DNA of 9,919 bases. It comes from Actinomycetes bacterium (GTDB lineage: Bacteria; Actinomycetota; Actinomycetes; Mycobacteriales; Micromonosporaceae). The position numbers and the translations under genes are program-made. The DNA lies in the NCBI GenBank assembly GCA_023437285.1, contig JAEZGP010000025.1:1-9919 (forward strand), read 5' to 3'. Each line of letters starts with the position of its first letter. Position 1 is the first letter of the stretch. Below, piece after piece: positions 1 through 6,292 of the stretch. The notes below the pieces were generated by a model. The model saw only the letters and a list, made by a program, of their open reading frames with translations, was not told the DNA's origin and did no database searches.

Positions 1-1502
1 GGCGCCCGGATCCGATGGCGGGTGTTGCGCATCGGCCGCTGTTCCGGATCGATCCAGGGCGGCGGGACGAACTCGGGCAGCCCGTCCTTGCCCAGGCGTA
101 CCCGCCAGCCGTCTGGCTCGTGGAGGAACCGGTGATGGACCCGGCACACGAGCACGCCGTTGTCGACGTCCGTGGGCCCGCCGTCGAGCCACGACAGCAT
201 GTGGTGCGCCTCGGTCCAAGCGGCCGGCCGGTCGCAGCCGGGAAACGAGCAGCCCTGGTCCCTGATCGCAAGTGCGCGCCGGGCCGGGCCGGAGAACAGG
301 CGTCGGGTCCGCCCGACGTCGAGGACCTGGCCTTCGCCGGACAGTACGGCGGGCAGGATCGCCGCGTCGCACGCCAGCCGGCGCACGGCGGCCGCGCTGA
401 GCGCCTCGCCGTCGTCGCTGTGCCCGACGCCGAGCACCCGGGTCAGCGCGTCGAAGCTCGTGGTGACCACCAGGCGGGTCGGCTGGCCGCCGCGTGCGGG
501 CAGGTCGCCACCGCTTAGAACCTTGTGGCAGATGTCGGTCAGGGCGTCGGCGCGTCGCTGACCGGCGGTGCGTTCGTCGCCCACGCCGCGCGGCCCGGAC
601 AGCGGGTCCAGCGCCGTACGCAGGATCGTCGCGCCCTCCCGGTCGAGGTAACCCCGGATGACCGTGCCGCCGAACCCGTCGTCCTGCAGATCGAACCGCC
701 GCATCTGGCGTGCCCGCGCGTCGGCCCGGTCAAGTGCGCGCCGCTCGGCCTCGTCGGCGATGTCGGGGGCAATCACGGTCAGCGCGTGCCGCCCGGCGAT
801 GCGCAGCTCGCGCGGACCCAGCGACTGCGCGTGCGAGAGGAGCAGCCCTTCGACCCGCGCCACGATCCACCCGCCGGCCGGCGCCGCGATCGCCGTGACG
901 CCATTGTCGGCACGGTCGCCAGCCTGGCAAGTGTCGCAAGTGTCGCAAGTGTCGCCACTGTCGCCACAGTCGGCACCGTGGCCGCTGTGGGCACGGTCGC
1001 CGGTGTCGCCGGTGTCGCCGGTATCGCGGTTGTCGCGGTTGTCGCGGTTGTTGTGGCTGTCGCCGCTCTCGCCACGGTCGGCGGAGTTGGCGTCATGCCG
1101 GTCATCACGAAAGTCATTACGCAGGTCGTCGGGGAGTGCGTCGAGGGCCTCGACGATCGTCCTGGCCTGCTCCACGTTGATGTCGCCGGCGAGCAACCGG
1201 TCTCGCGTGGCCGGGTGGCGGCGCAGTGCCCGGGCCAGCCGTACCGTCGAAGCCGCCGGTCCGCCCGAGATCCGCCAACGCCAGCGCAGCCACGCCACTG
1301 TGGACGTCGCCCCGGCCTCCCGTGGCAGGCCGCGCTCGTCGAGCTCGCCCAGCAGGCCGAGCTTGAGGCCGGCGACGCGCTGCTCCAGCACGTGCAGCGC
1401 CGCGCAGTCGGCCAGCAGGTGCGCGTCGGACCGCGACCAGGCCGGCTGGGCGGCCAGGCGCGTCAACGCGTCGGAAACAGTGGACAGCTCCCCCGTGAGC
1501 AC
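1..1502 (-). CDS. DUF222 / HNH endonuclease-family protein (13E12-like), 3' end cut by window edge
   Basis: The minus strand is open from a GTG at 1502 to the window edge, giving about 500 residues with the C-terminus missing. The N-terminal half looks like DUF222: helical and Arg/Leu/Ala-rich, with LLAGDINVEQARTIVEALD near residues 103-121. The C-terminal part is a clear HNH nuclease domain near residues 415-465: CSFPGC, then EAHHMLSW, then DNGVLVCRVHHRFLHE, which supplies the His-Asn-His residues and zinc-binding cysteines. Only about 20 residues after the HNH motif are usual in the family, so little is missing. The start is well fixed, because an in-frame TAA lies at 1514-1512, just upstream, and GTG 1502 is the first start codon after it. 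No Shine-Dalgarno is visible. Residues about 141-199 are a low-complexity Asp-rich insert absent from typical members. Members are multicopy in actinobacterial genomes; their biological role is largely unknown and DNA cleavage here is inferred. Confidence 0.9.
   Translation of the reverse strand, partial: MLTGELSTVSDALTRLAAQPAWSRSDAHLLADCAALHVLEQRVAGLKLGLLGELDERGLPREAGATSTVAWLRWRWRISGGPAASTVRLARALRRHPATRDRLLAGDINVEQARTIVEALDALPDDLRNDFRDDRHDANSADRGESGDSHNNRDNRDNRDTGDTGDTGDRAHSGHGADCGDSGDTCDTCDTCQAGDRADNGVTAIAAPAGGWIVARVEGLLLSHAQSLGPRELRIAGRHALTVIAPDIADEAERRALDRADARARQMRRFDLQDDGFGGTVIRGYLDREGATILRTALDPLSGPRGVGDERTAGQRRADALTDICHKVLSGGDLPARGGQPTRLVVTTSFDALTRVLGVGHSDDGEALSAAAVRRLACDAAILPAVLSGEGQVLDVGRTRRLFSGPARRALAIRDQGCSFPGCDRPAAWTEAHHMLSWLDGGPTDVDNGVLVCRVHHRFLHEPDGWRVRLGKDGLPEFVPPPWIDPEQRPMRNTRHRIRA
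906..1080 (-). repeat. Nine-base-period low-complexity repeat inside the DUF222-HNH gene
   Basis: About 19 degenerate nonamers of the type gtcgcNNNt run head to tail. On the coding strand they encode a three-residue pattern with Asp at every third position (runs of GDT, RDN and CDT), including three closely spaced CDT/TC units. The period is a multiple of three, so copy-number change would keep the frame. The insert separates the DUF222 N-terminal part from the rest of the protein and probably forms a flexible acidic linker. Confidence 0.85.
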
Positions 1503-1510
1503 GAACCCAC

Positions 1511-1517
1511 ATTAGTA
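1511..1517 (-). promoter_or_regulatory. Possible -10 element of the DUF222-HNH gene, leaderless start
   Basis: On the minus strand TACTAAT lies 8 bases before GTG 1502, and no Shine-Dalgarno precedes that GTG. In actinobacteria a -10 element about 7-8 bases before the start codon is the usual layout of a leaderless transcript. There is a TTGACG 22 bases further upstream, too far for a good -35 box. This is a weak call based on position and A/T content alone. Confidence 0.25.
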
Positions 1518-1541
1518 CACCCGTACGAAGATCAGAAGCCG

Positions 1542-2294
1542 TCAATCGAGCAGTGCGGCGGTCCAGACCGCCAGGTGCTCCTCGATGTAGTCGGCGGCCG
1601 GGCCCCAATGGTCGCCGTGGCCCTCGGCGTACAGCCGCGCCCACGGCTGGGCGCCGGTCAGTGACGAGGTGTGGAGCAGGTCGTACATGGCGCGGGTACG
1701 GCTGACGATGAGCGGCGGCAGGGCGCGCCGCTGCTGCTCGTCCAGCCCGTACCCGTCGGCCAAGGCGCGCAGGCGTGGCGCGTCCACGGACGGCGACCCG
1801 CCGGGGGACAGCGGCGTGAACCCGTGGGCCGCGTACGCCAGGTCGGACAGGCGCGTGCCCGGGCCCGCGCCGTCCCAGTCGATGAAGACCCAGCGTCCGG
1901 GCCCGCACACCAGATTCCAGGGGGCCAGGTCGTTGTGACAGATCAGCTCCATTCCGTCCGGCTCGAAGACCTGCTCCCACCGCAGGCCGGCCGGCGGCCG
2001 GAACGTCACGACCGCGTCGTGGTAGTCCCGGATCAGCCGGCCGGCCCGCCGTAGTTCGGCCGGGGTCATCGGCGGCAACGCGTCCGCCATGCTGCCCGGC
2101 ACGTACTCCATGATGTGTCGTTGTTTCTCGTCGCGGCCCAGGGTGCGCGGCGCGCCGGCGAAGCCGACCGTCGCAAGATGGCGCAGCAGAGCCTCGATGG
2201 CCGGGGTCGCGGTCGTCGCCGGCTTGCGCACGGTCGCACCGACGCGCACCACCGATTCGGCCACGTTGCCGCCGACCAACGGAACCTCGTTCAC
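1542..2294 (-). CDS. Phosphotransferase of the APH (aminoglycoside phosphotransferase) / choline kinase fold
   Basis: A 250-residue kinase-like protein. The catalytic-loop motif HNDLAPWN is at residues 120-127 (Asp122 as catalytic base, Asn127 for metal) and the metal-binding IDWDGAGPG follows at 138-146, corresponding to the DFG position of protein kinases. The N-lobe runs through VVRVGATVRKP (15-25) and the hinge through HIMEYVPG (60-67). I chose GTG 2294 because GGAG stands 5 bases before it; a TTG at 2306 would add four residues but lies upstream of that ribosome-binding site. The acceptor cannot be read from sequence. Most small actinobacterial members of this family have unknown substrates and do not give aminoglycoside resistance. 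The DUF222-HNH gene starts 39 bases downstream on the same strand. The 3' repeat of the preceding methyltransferase gene ends 30 bases upstream of the start. Confidence 0.87.
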   Translation of the reverse strand: MNEVPLVGGNVAESVVRVGATVRKPATTATPAIEALLRHLATVGFAGAPRTLGRDEKQRHIMEYVPGSMADALPPMTPAELRRAGRLIRDYHDAVVTFRPPAGLRWEQVFEPDGMELICHNDLAPWNLVCGPGRWVFIDWDGAGPGTRLSDLAYAAHGFTPLSPGGSPSVDAPRLRALADGYGLDEQQRRALPPLIVSRTRAMYDLLHTSSLTGAQPWARLYAEGHGDHWGPAADYIEEHLAVWTAALLD

Positions 2295-2323
2295 GCCTTC
2301 TCCCAAGAACGTCGAGTACGGGC

Positions 2324-2374
2324 TGCTAGCGCCGTTTCAGTGCTAGCGCCGTTCCAGTGCTAGCGGCGCTTTAG
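2324..2374 (-). repeat. 17-bp tandem repeat x3 with GCTAGC core, overlapping the methyltransferase stop
   Basis: Three head-to-tail 17-bp units occupy 2324-2340, 2341-2357 and 2358-2374. On the plus strand the first two are tgctagcgccgtttcag and tgctagcgccgttccag (one mismatch); the third, tgctagcggcgctttag, is more divergent and contains the last codons and TAG stop of the methyltransferase gene. Each unit contains the palindrome GCTAGC. In the transcript of the methyltransferase the copies can pair with each other (for example AGCGCC with GGCGCT), so a weak 3' terminator or stabiliser is possible, but there is no U-tract. Confidence 0.9.
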
Positions 2375-3097
2375 CGCGAAGACGCCCCAGCCGAGGTACT
2401 CACGGCCGTACCGCACGTAGCGCAGCGGGCCGGTGGTCAGCTCCTCGCGCAGTTGCGCGGCCAGTTCGTGCTCCGGGTTGGCGTCGAGCCAGGTCCTGAT
2501 GCTGAGCCATTGCGACGCGGTGTAGCGGTCCCAGCTGTCCTGGTCGGCAAGCACCATCTCGACGAGGTCCCAGCCCAGCTCGCCGAAGAGCGTGACGAGG
2601 TCCGGCAGAGAACGGAAGTCCTCCTTGTCCGACGCCCAGCAGCCGTGGACGGTCTCCAGGTCGGGTGGGTCCTTCCGCCAGAAGGGCTCGCCGATCAGCA
2701 GCAGGCCGCCCGGCCGCACGCTGCGTTCCAGCAGCTCGATCGTGCCGGGAACGCCGTTGCCTATCCAGGTCGCGCCGACGCAGGCGGCCACGTCGACGGG
2801 TGTGTCCGCCACGTAGCCGACGGCGTTAGCCTCGACGAAGGTAAGCCGGTCGGCGACGCCGAACTCCGCGGCCCGGGCGGCCGCGGCCGCCGTGTTGACC
2901 GGGTTGATGTCGACGCCGACGCCGGTGATGCCGTGGTCACGGGCCCAGGTGCAGAGCAGCTCGCCCTTGCCGCAGGCGAGGTCGAGGATCGACTGCCCGG
3001 CACACAGGTGCAGTGCCTCGCCGAGCGTCGCGAGCTTCTCGGCGGTGAAGGGGTTGAGGATCCGCTGGCTAGTCTCGCGGATCGTGAACGTACGCAT
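2360..3097 (-). CDS. Class I SAM-dependent methyltransferase, substrate unknown
   Basis: A 245-residue Rossmann-fold methyltransferase. Motif I, ILDLACGKGE, is at residues 37-46. The acidic residue at the end of beta strand 2 that binds the SAM ribose is Asp63 in GVDIN. The post-motif strand VDVAACVGATWIG is at 101-113, followed by RPGGLLLIGEPFW at 128-140. The N-terminus MRTFTIRETSQRILNPFT is of the kind seen in small-molecule methyltransferases of this class. I start at ATG 3097; TTG 3103 and GTG 3154 are alternatives. GTG 3154 is unlikely because it would place the 3120-3172 inverted repeat in coding sequence. The ribosome-binding site is weak: AGGA is 15-17 bases before the ATG but about 9 before the TTG. 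It lies 220 bases downstream of gabT, with repeats and hairpins between, so it is probably a separate transcription unit. The methyl acceptor cannot be inferred. Confidence 0.88.
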   Translation of the reverse strand: MRTFTIRETSQRILNPFTAEKLATLGEALHLCAGQSILDLACGKGELLCTWARDHGITGVGVDINPVNTAAAAARAAEFGVADRLTFVEANAVGYVADTPVDVAACVGATWIGNGVPGTIELLERSVRPGGLLLIGEPFWRKDPPDLETVHGCWASDKEDFRSLPDLVTLFGELGWDLVEMVLADQDSWDRYTASQWLSIRTWLDANPEHELAAQLREELTTGPLRYVRYGREYLGWGVFALKRR

Positions 3098-3119
3098 GTC
3101 CAATGCGGGGCTTCCTGAC

Positions 3120-3172
3120 GTGTGAGGGTTGATAGTTCGACAGCGGCTGGACACGGCCGTGGACCCTCACAC
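3120..3172. promoter_or_regulatory. 10-bp perfect inverted repeat in the methyltransferase leader
   Basis: The arms gtgtgagggt (3120-3129) and accctcacac (3163-3172) are perfectly complementary, separated by 33 bases, and lie 22-75 bases upstream of the methyltransferase ATG. It could be a leader RNA hairpin or a pair of operator half-sites. No protein or ligand can be named. Confidence 0.6.
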
Positions 3173-3262
3173 AAATCACCTCATCAGACGCGGACTGCTC
3201 CGCACACAGTAACGGCATGACACAGTCGCCGGCATTGTGATTTCACGACCCGCCGCCGACCG

Positions 3263-3320
3263 TGTCTCAAAGCTGGCTCCTGTCTCAGAAAGCTAGCTCC
3301 TGTCTCAAAAGCTAGCTTTA
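3263..3320 (-). repeat. 18-20-bp tandem repeat x3 with AGCTAGCT core, overlapping the gabT stop
   Basis: Three units begin at 3263, 3281 and 3301, each opening tgtctca and continuing into agctggct or agctagct. The last is tgtctcaaaagctagcttta, whose final TTA is the complement of the gabT TAA stop. The layout parallels the repeat at 2324-2374: a tandem array starting inside the last codons of a minus-strand gene and carrying GCTAGC, though the flanking bases differ. Confidence 0.9.
3289..3319 (-). terminator. Candidate hairpin terminator after gabT, built from two repeat units
   Basis: Read in the direction of gabT transcription, AAAGCTAGCT (3319-3310) and AGCTAGCTTT (3298-3289) form a perfect 10-bp stem around an 11-base loop. 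The stem starts within the stop codon. No long U-tract follows, so this is not a canonical intrinsic terminator, but hairpins lacking U-tracts are often proposed to end transcripts in actinobacteria. It could equally stabilise the 3' end. Confidence 0.45.
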
Positions 3321-4625
3321 GGAAGCGGCCGCCCCGGCGAACGCGGCGTCGAGGATGTCCAGGCCGGCGTTGAGTTCGGCGTCCGTGATGACCAGGGGCG
3401 GCAGGAAGCGCAGTACGTTGCCGTACGTGCCGCAGGTCAGCACGAGCAGGCCCGCCTCGTGGCAGGCGCGCGCCACCGCCCCCGCCAACTCCGGGTTGGG
3501 CGGCGGGCCCGTGCGGGAGCTTTCTGTCGTACCCCCGTGGGTTAATTCCATCGCGAGCATGGCACCGCGGCCGCGGACGTCGGCCACGACGGCATGGCGG
3601 CTCGCGAGCGTGTGAAGGCGGGGGAGCATGACGGATTCGATGTGGCGGGCGGCGGCGTTGAGGTCCTCGGCGCGCATGGTCTCGATCGCGGCGAGCGCGG
3701 CGGCGCACGCCACGGGGTTGCCGCCGTAGGTGCCGCCCAAGCCGCCGGGGTGTACGGCGTCCATGATCTCGGCGCGGCCGGTGACGCCGGCCAGGGGCAG
3801 GCCGCCGGCCAGGCCCTTGGCCGTGGTGACCAGGTCGGGCACGACCGACTCGTGGGAGGAGGCAAACCAGGAGCCTGTCCGGCAGAAGCCCGTCTGGATC
3901 TCGTCGGCGATGAGGACGGCACCGGCCCGCGTGGCCCACTCGCTCAGGGCGGGCAGGAAGCCGGGGGCGGGCACGACGAACCCGCCCTCGCCCTGGATGG
4001 GCTCGATGAGCACGGCGGCGACGTTCGAGGCGCCCACCTGCTTCTCGATGAGGTCGATGGCGCGCGCCGCCGCGACGTCGCCGGGCAGGCCGCCGTCGCG
4101 CAGCGGGTAGGACATCGGCACCCGGTAGATCTCGCCGGCGAACGGGCCGAAGCGGTGCTTGTACGGCATGTTCTTGGCGGTCAGCGCCATCGTGAGGTTC
4201 GTCCGGCCGTGGTAGGCGTGGTCGAACACCACGACGGCCGGGCGGCCCGTGTGGTGGCGCGCGATCTTCACGGCGTTCTCGACGGCCTCGGCGCCCGAGT
4301 TGAACAGGGCCGAGCGCTTGTCGTGTTCGCCCGGCGTCAGCTCGTTGAGGTGTTCGCAGACGGCGACGTACGACTCGTACGGGGCGATCATGAAGCAGGT
4401 GTGGGTGAAGCGTTCCACCTGTGCCTTGACCGCCTCGACCACGCGCGGGGCGGCGTTGCCGACGCTGGTCACCGCGATGCCGGAGCCGAAGTCGATCCAC
4501 TCGCGACCCTCGACGTCGGTGAGGGTCGCACCGGAGGCGTGGTCCACGTAGGACGGCAGCAGGCTGGACACGCCGCGCGACACGGCGGCCGCGCGGCGCT
4601 TGCCCAACTCCTCGGACCGGGCCAT
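3318..4625 (-). CDS. gabT: 4-aminobutyrate (GABA) aminotransferase
   Basis: A class III, PLP-dependent aminotransferase of 435 residues that transfers the amino group of GABA to 2-oxoglutarate, giving succinic semialdehyde and glutamate in the cytoplasm. Counting from ATG 4625, features include FGSGIAVTSVGN near 46-57, the cofactor phosphate-binding NSGAEAVE near 109-116, FDHAYHGRTN near 134-143, IEPIQGEGGF near 207-216, the pyridine-nitrogen aspartate in IADEIQTGF near 239-247, and the Schiff-base lysine in TTAKGLAGG (Lys about 270). Length and sequence agree closely with mycobacterial GabT as I recall it. ATG 4625 is chosen because GAGG stands 7 bases before it; GTG 4631 would overlap the upstream gene and lacks a spaced ribosome-binding site. 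The upstream dehydrogenase stop ends at 4628, two bases away, so the pair is surely co-transcribed and probably translationally coupled. A short Gly/Thr/Ser/Pro-rich loop near 363-378 looks longer than in the mycobacterial enzyme. Confidence 0.94.
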   Translation of the reverse strand: MARSEELGKRRAAAVSRGVSSLLPSYVDHASGATLTDVEGREWIDFGSGIAVTSVGNAAPRVVEAVKAQVERFTHTCFMIAPYESYVAVCEHLNELTPGEHDKRSALFNSGAEAVENAVKIARHHTGRPAVVVFDHAYHGRTNLTMALTAKNMPYKHRFGPFAGEIYRVPMSYPLRDGGLPGDVAAARAIDLIEKQVGASNVAAVLIEPIQGEGGFVVPAPGFLPALSEWATRAGAVLIADEIQTGFCRTGSWFASSHESVVPDLVTTAKGLAGGLPLAGVTGRAEIMDAVHPGGLGGTYGGNPVACAAALAAIETMRAEDLNAAARHIESVMLPRLHTLASRHAVVADVRGRGAMLAMELTHGGTTESSRTGPPPNPELAGAVARACHEAGLLVLTCGTYGNVLRFLPPLVITDAELNAGLDILDAAFAGAAAS

Positions 4626-4627
4626 GG

Positions 4628-6067
4628 TCACGCCTCGCCCATGAAGTGCATGACGTGCTTGACCCGGGTGTAGTCCTCGAGGCTGTAGAGCGACAGGTCC
4701 TTGCCGTGGCCGGAGTGCTTGAAGCCGCCGTGCGGCATCTCGGAGATGAACGGGATGTGCGTGTTCACCCAGACGCAGCCGAAGTCGAGCTTCGTGGTCA
4801 TCCGCATGGCCCGGCCGTGGTCGCGGGTCCAGACGGAGGCTGCCAGGCCGTACTCGACGCCGTTGGCCCAGCGGACCGCCTCCTCCTCGTCGGTGAACCG
4901 CTGCAGGGTGATGACCGGGCCGAAGACCTCGTCCTGGATGATCTCGTCGTCCTGGCGGACGCCCGTAACCACCGTGGGCGTGTAGAAGTAGCCGCGGTCG
5001 CCCTGGCGGGAACCGCCCGCCAGCAGGTTCGCGTGATCGGGCAGCCGGTCGATGAAGCCGGTCACCCGGGCGAGCTGGTTGGCGTTGTTCAGCGGGCCGT
5101 AGAGGATGTCCTCCTCGGTGGGCGCCCCGGTCTTCGTGTTGCGGGCCTGCTCAGCCAGGGCGGCGGCGAACTCGTCGTAGATGCCGGGGCCGACCAGCAC
5201 CCGGGTCGCGGCCGTGCAGTCCTGGCCCGCGTTGAAGTAGCCGCCGATGGCGATCGACTCGGCGGCGGCCGCGATGTCGGCGTCGTCGAAAATGACGACC
5301 GGGGCCTTGCCGCCCAGTTCGAGGTGGGTGCGCTTGAGGTCGGGCGCCGCCGCGGCGGCCACCTCGCGGCCCGCCCGGGTCGACCCGGTGATCGACACGA
5401 TCTGCGGGGTCGGGTGCGACACGACGGCCCGGCCGGTGTCCCGGTCACCGGTGACGACGTTGAACACGCCCGGCGGCAGGAACTCGGCGGCGATCTCGGC
5501 GAGCAGCAGGGTCGACAGCGGGGTGGTGTCCGAGGGCTTCAGCACGACCGTGTTGCCGGCGGCCAGCGCCGGGGCGATCTTCCAGATGGCCATCATGAGC
5601 GGGTAGTTCCACGGGGTCACCTGGCCGGCGACGCCGATCGGCTCGCGGCGCACGTACGACTCGTGGCCGGCCAGGTACGTGCCCGCCGCCTTGCCCTCCA
5701 GCATGCGGGCCGCGCCGGCGAAGAAGCGCAGCTCGTCGACGCACGGCGGGATCTCCTCGTCGGCGGTGAGCTGACGCGGCTTGCCGGTGTTCAGGCACTC
5801 GGCGTCCAGCAGGTCCTCGGCCCGCGCCTCCACGGCGTCGGCCAGCTTCAGCAGCGCGAGTTGGCGGTCCTTCGGCGTGGTGCGGCCCCACGAGGCGAAC
5901 GCCGTCGCGGCGGCGTCCATCGCCCGGTCCACGTCGGCGGCGCCGGAGACCGGTGCGGCGGCGAACACCTCGCCAGTGGACGGGTCGATCAGGTCGGCGT
6001 AGCCGCCGTCGGCCGGCTCGACGTACTCGCCATTGATGAAGTTCCGCAGGATCCGCTTGTCCGCCAT
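4628..6067 (-). CDS. Aldehyde dehydrogenase, gamma-aminobutyraldehyde dehydrogenase (PatD/YdcW)-like
   Basis: A 479-residue NAD(P)-dependent aldehyde dehydrogenase. All catalytic elements are present: Asn154 in TPWNYP, Lys177 in VLKPSD, general base Glu250 in LELGGK, nucleophile Cys284 in FNAGQDCTAATRV, and Glu380 in DEVFGP. The GQDCTAATR cysteine context and the C-terminal PHGGFKHSGHGKDLSLYSLEDYTRVKHVM region (445-473) resemble E. coli PatD/YdcW, which oxidises 4-aminobutyraldehyde from putrescine to GABA. The next gene, gabT, consumes GABA, which supports this substrate; betaine-aldehyde or other amino-aldehydes remain possible. ATG 6067 is preceded by GGGAG at a 7-base spacing, so the open frame upstream to 6109 is not used. 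It is divergent from the aldehyde dehydrogenase at 6293, sharing a 225-base intergenic region. No regulator gene sits beside it. Confidence 0.92.
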   Translation of the reverse strand: MADKRILRNFINGEYVEPADGGYADLIDPSTGEVFAAAPVSGAADVDRAMDAAATAFASWGRTTPKDRQLALLKLADAVEARAEDLLDAECLNTGKPRQLTADEEIPPCVDELRFFAGAARMLEGKAAGTYLAGHESYVRREPIGVAGQVTPWNYPLMMAIWKIAPALAAGNTVVLKPSDTTPLSTLLLAEIAAEFLPPGVFNVVTGDRDTGRAVVSHPTPQIVSITGSTRAGREVAAAAAPDLKRTHLELGGKAPVVIFDDADIAAAAESIAIGGYFNAGQDCTAATRVLVGPGIYDEFAAALAEQARNTKTGAPTEEDILYGPLNNANQLARVTGFIDRLPDHANLLAGGSRQGDRGYFYTPTVVTGVRQDDEIIQDEVFGPVITLQRFTDEEEAVRWANGVEYGLAASVWTRDHGRAMRMTTKLDFGCVWVNTHIPFISEMPHGGFKHSGHGKDLSLYSLEDYTRVKHVMHFMGEA

Positions 6068-6167
6068 ATTCAGACTCCCGTAATCGCAATTTGCCTGCCA
6101 TCTTTGCAACCGAATCCGCAGCAGACAAGGTCGGAGGCGACTATTTCCGTGTCGCGATACCGCGGTC

Positions 6168-6173
6168 TAGGCT
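6168..6173 (+). promoter_or_regulatory. Possible -10 element (TAGGCT) of the divergent aldehyde dehydrogenase
   Basis: TAGGCT fits the actinobacterial TAnnnT -10 pattern. No convincing -35 box is present; ttccgt lies at a 17-base spacing. If used, transcription would start near 6180, so the whole CAACGTTG array would sit in the 5' leader. An identical TAGGCT occurs at 7767 before manB. Confidence 0.3.
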
Positions 6174-6183
6174 GCGGAGAGGC

Positions 6184-6285
6184 CAACGTTGCGGGGGGCA
6201 ACGTTGCCGGGGTGTCAACGTTGCCTGGGGGCCAACGTTGCGGAGAGACCAACGTTGCGGAGAGGCCAACGTTGCGAGGAGGAGG
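6184..6285 (+). repeat. Six-copy 17-bp tandem array with CAACGTTG palindrome, ending in the ribosome-binding site
   Basis: CAACGTTG occurs exactly at 6184, 6199, 6216, 6233, 6250 and 6267, spaced 15, 17, 17, 17 and 17 bases. After each palindrome comes a G-rich tract; units 4 and 5 are CAACGTTGCGGAGAGAC and CAACGTTGCGGAGAGGC. The 17 bases before the array (6167-6183) look like a degraded extra unit. The last copy runs into GAGGAGGAGG (6276-6285), which holds the GGAGG ribosome-binding site 7 bases before GTG 6293. The second copy is extended to a 12-bp palindrome, ggcaacgttgcc, at 6197-6208. Confidence 0.95.
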
Positions 6286-6292
6286 TGGCGCG

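Noticed and set aside
525..1664. Plus-strand frame with a hydrophobic Val/Ala repeat that looks like a membrane or coiled segment
   Set aside because: It is the opposite-strand reading of the nonamer insert in the DUF222-HNH gene, which carries a clear HNH motif on the minus strand.
1542..2294. Aminoglycoside resistance gene
   Set aside because: Only the general APH-fold motifs are present. There is no resistance cassette or mobile element nearby, and most such small actinobacterial proteins are not resistance enzymes.
3190..3203. Short hairpin gcgga-ctgc-tccgc between gabT and the methyltransferase
   Set aside because: A 5-bp stem without a T-run is expected by chance in high-GC sequence; the repeat-based hairpin at 3289-3319 is much stronger.
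3594..4673. Long plus-strand open frame across the gabT region
   Set aside because: It is antisense to gabT, whose PLP and active-site motifs are intact. High-GC genes leave stop-poor frames on the opposite strand, and its Ala/Gly/Val/Arg-rich product has no motif.
6068..6135. Promoter for the dehydrogenase-gabT operon
   Set aside because: On the minus strand TTGTCT and AAAGAT lie 17 bases apart, and gcaatttgc forms a tiny palindrome, but neither is close enough to consensus to call.
6184..6285. CRISPR-like array
   Set aside because: Units are only 17 bp with similar, G-rich linkers; there are no unique spacers of 30 bp or so and no cas genes nearby.
4646..6292. Upstream part of the plus-strand frame that continues into the 6293 dehydrogenase, as if it encoded a protein of over 1000 residues
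   Set aside because: This part is antisense to the aminobutyraldehyde dehydrogenase and then passes through the tandem repeat. Aldehyde dehydrogenase homology begins only at 6293, where a good ribosome-binding site is present.
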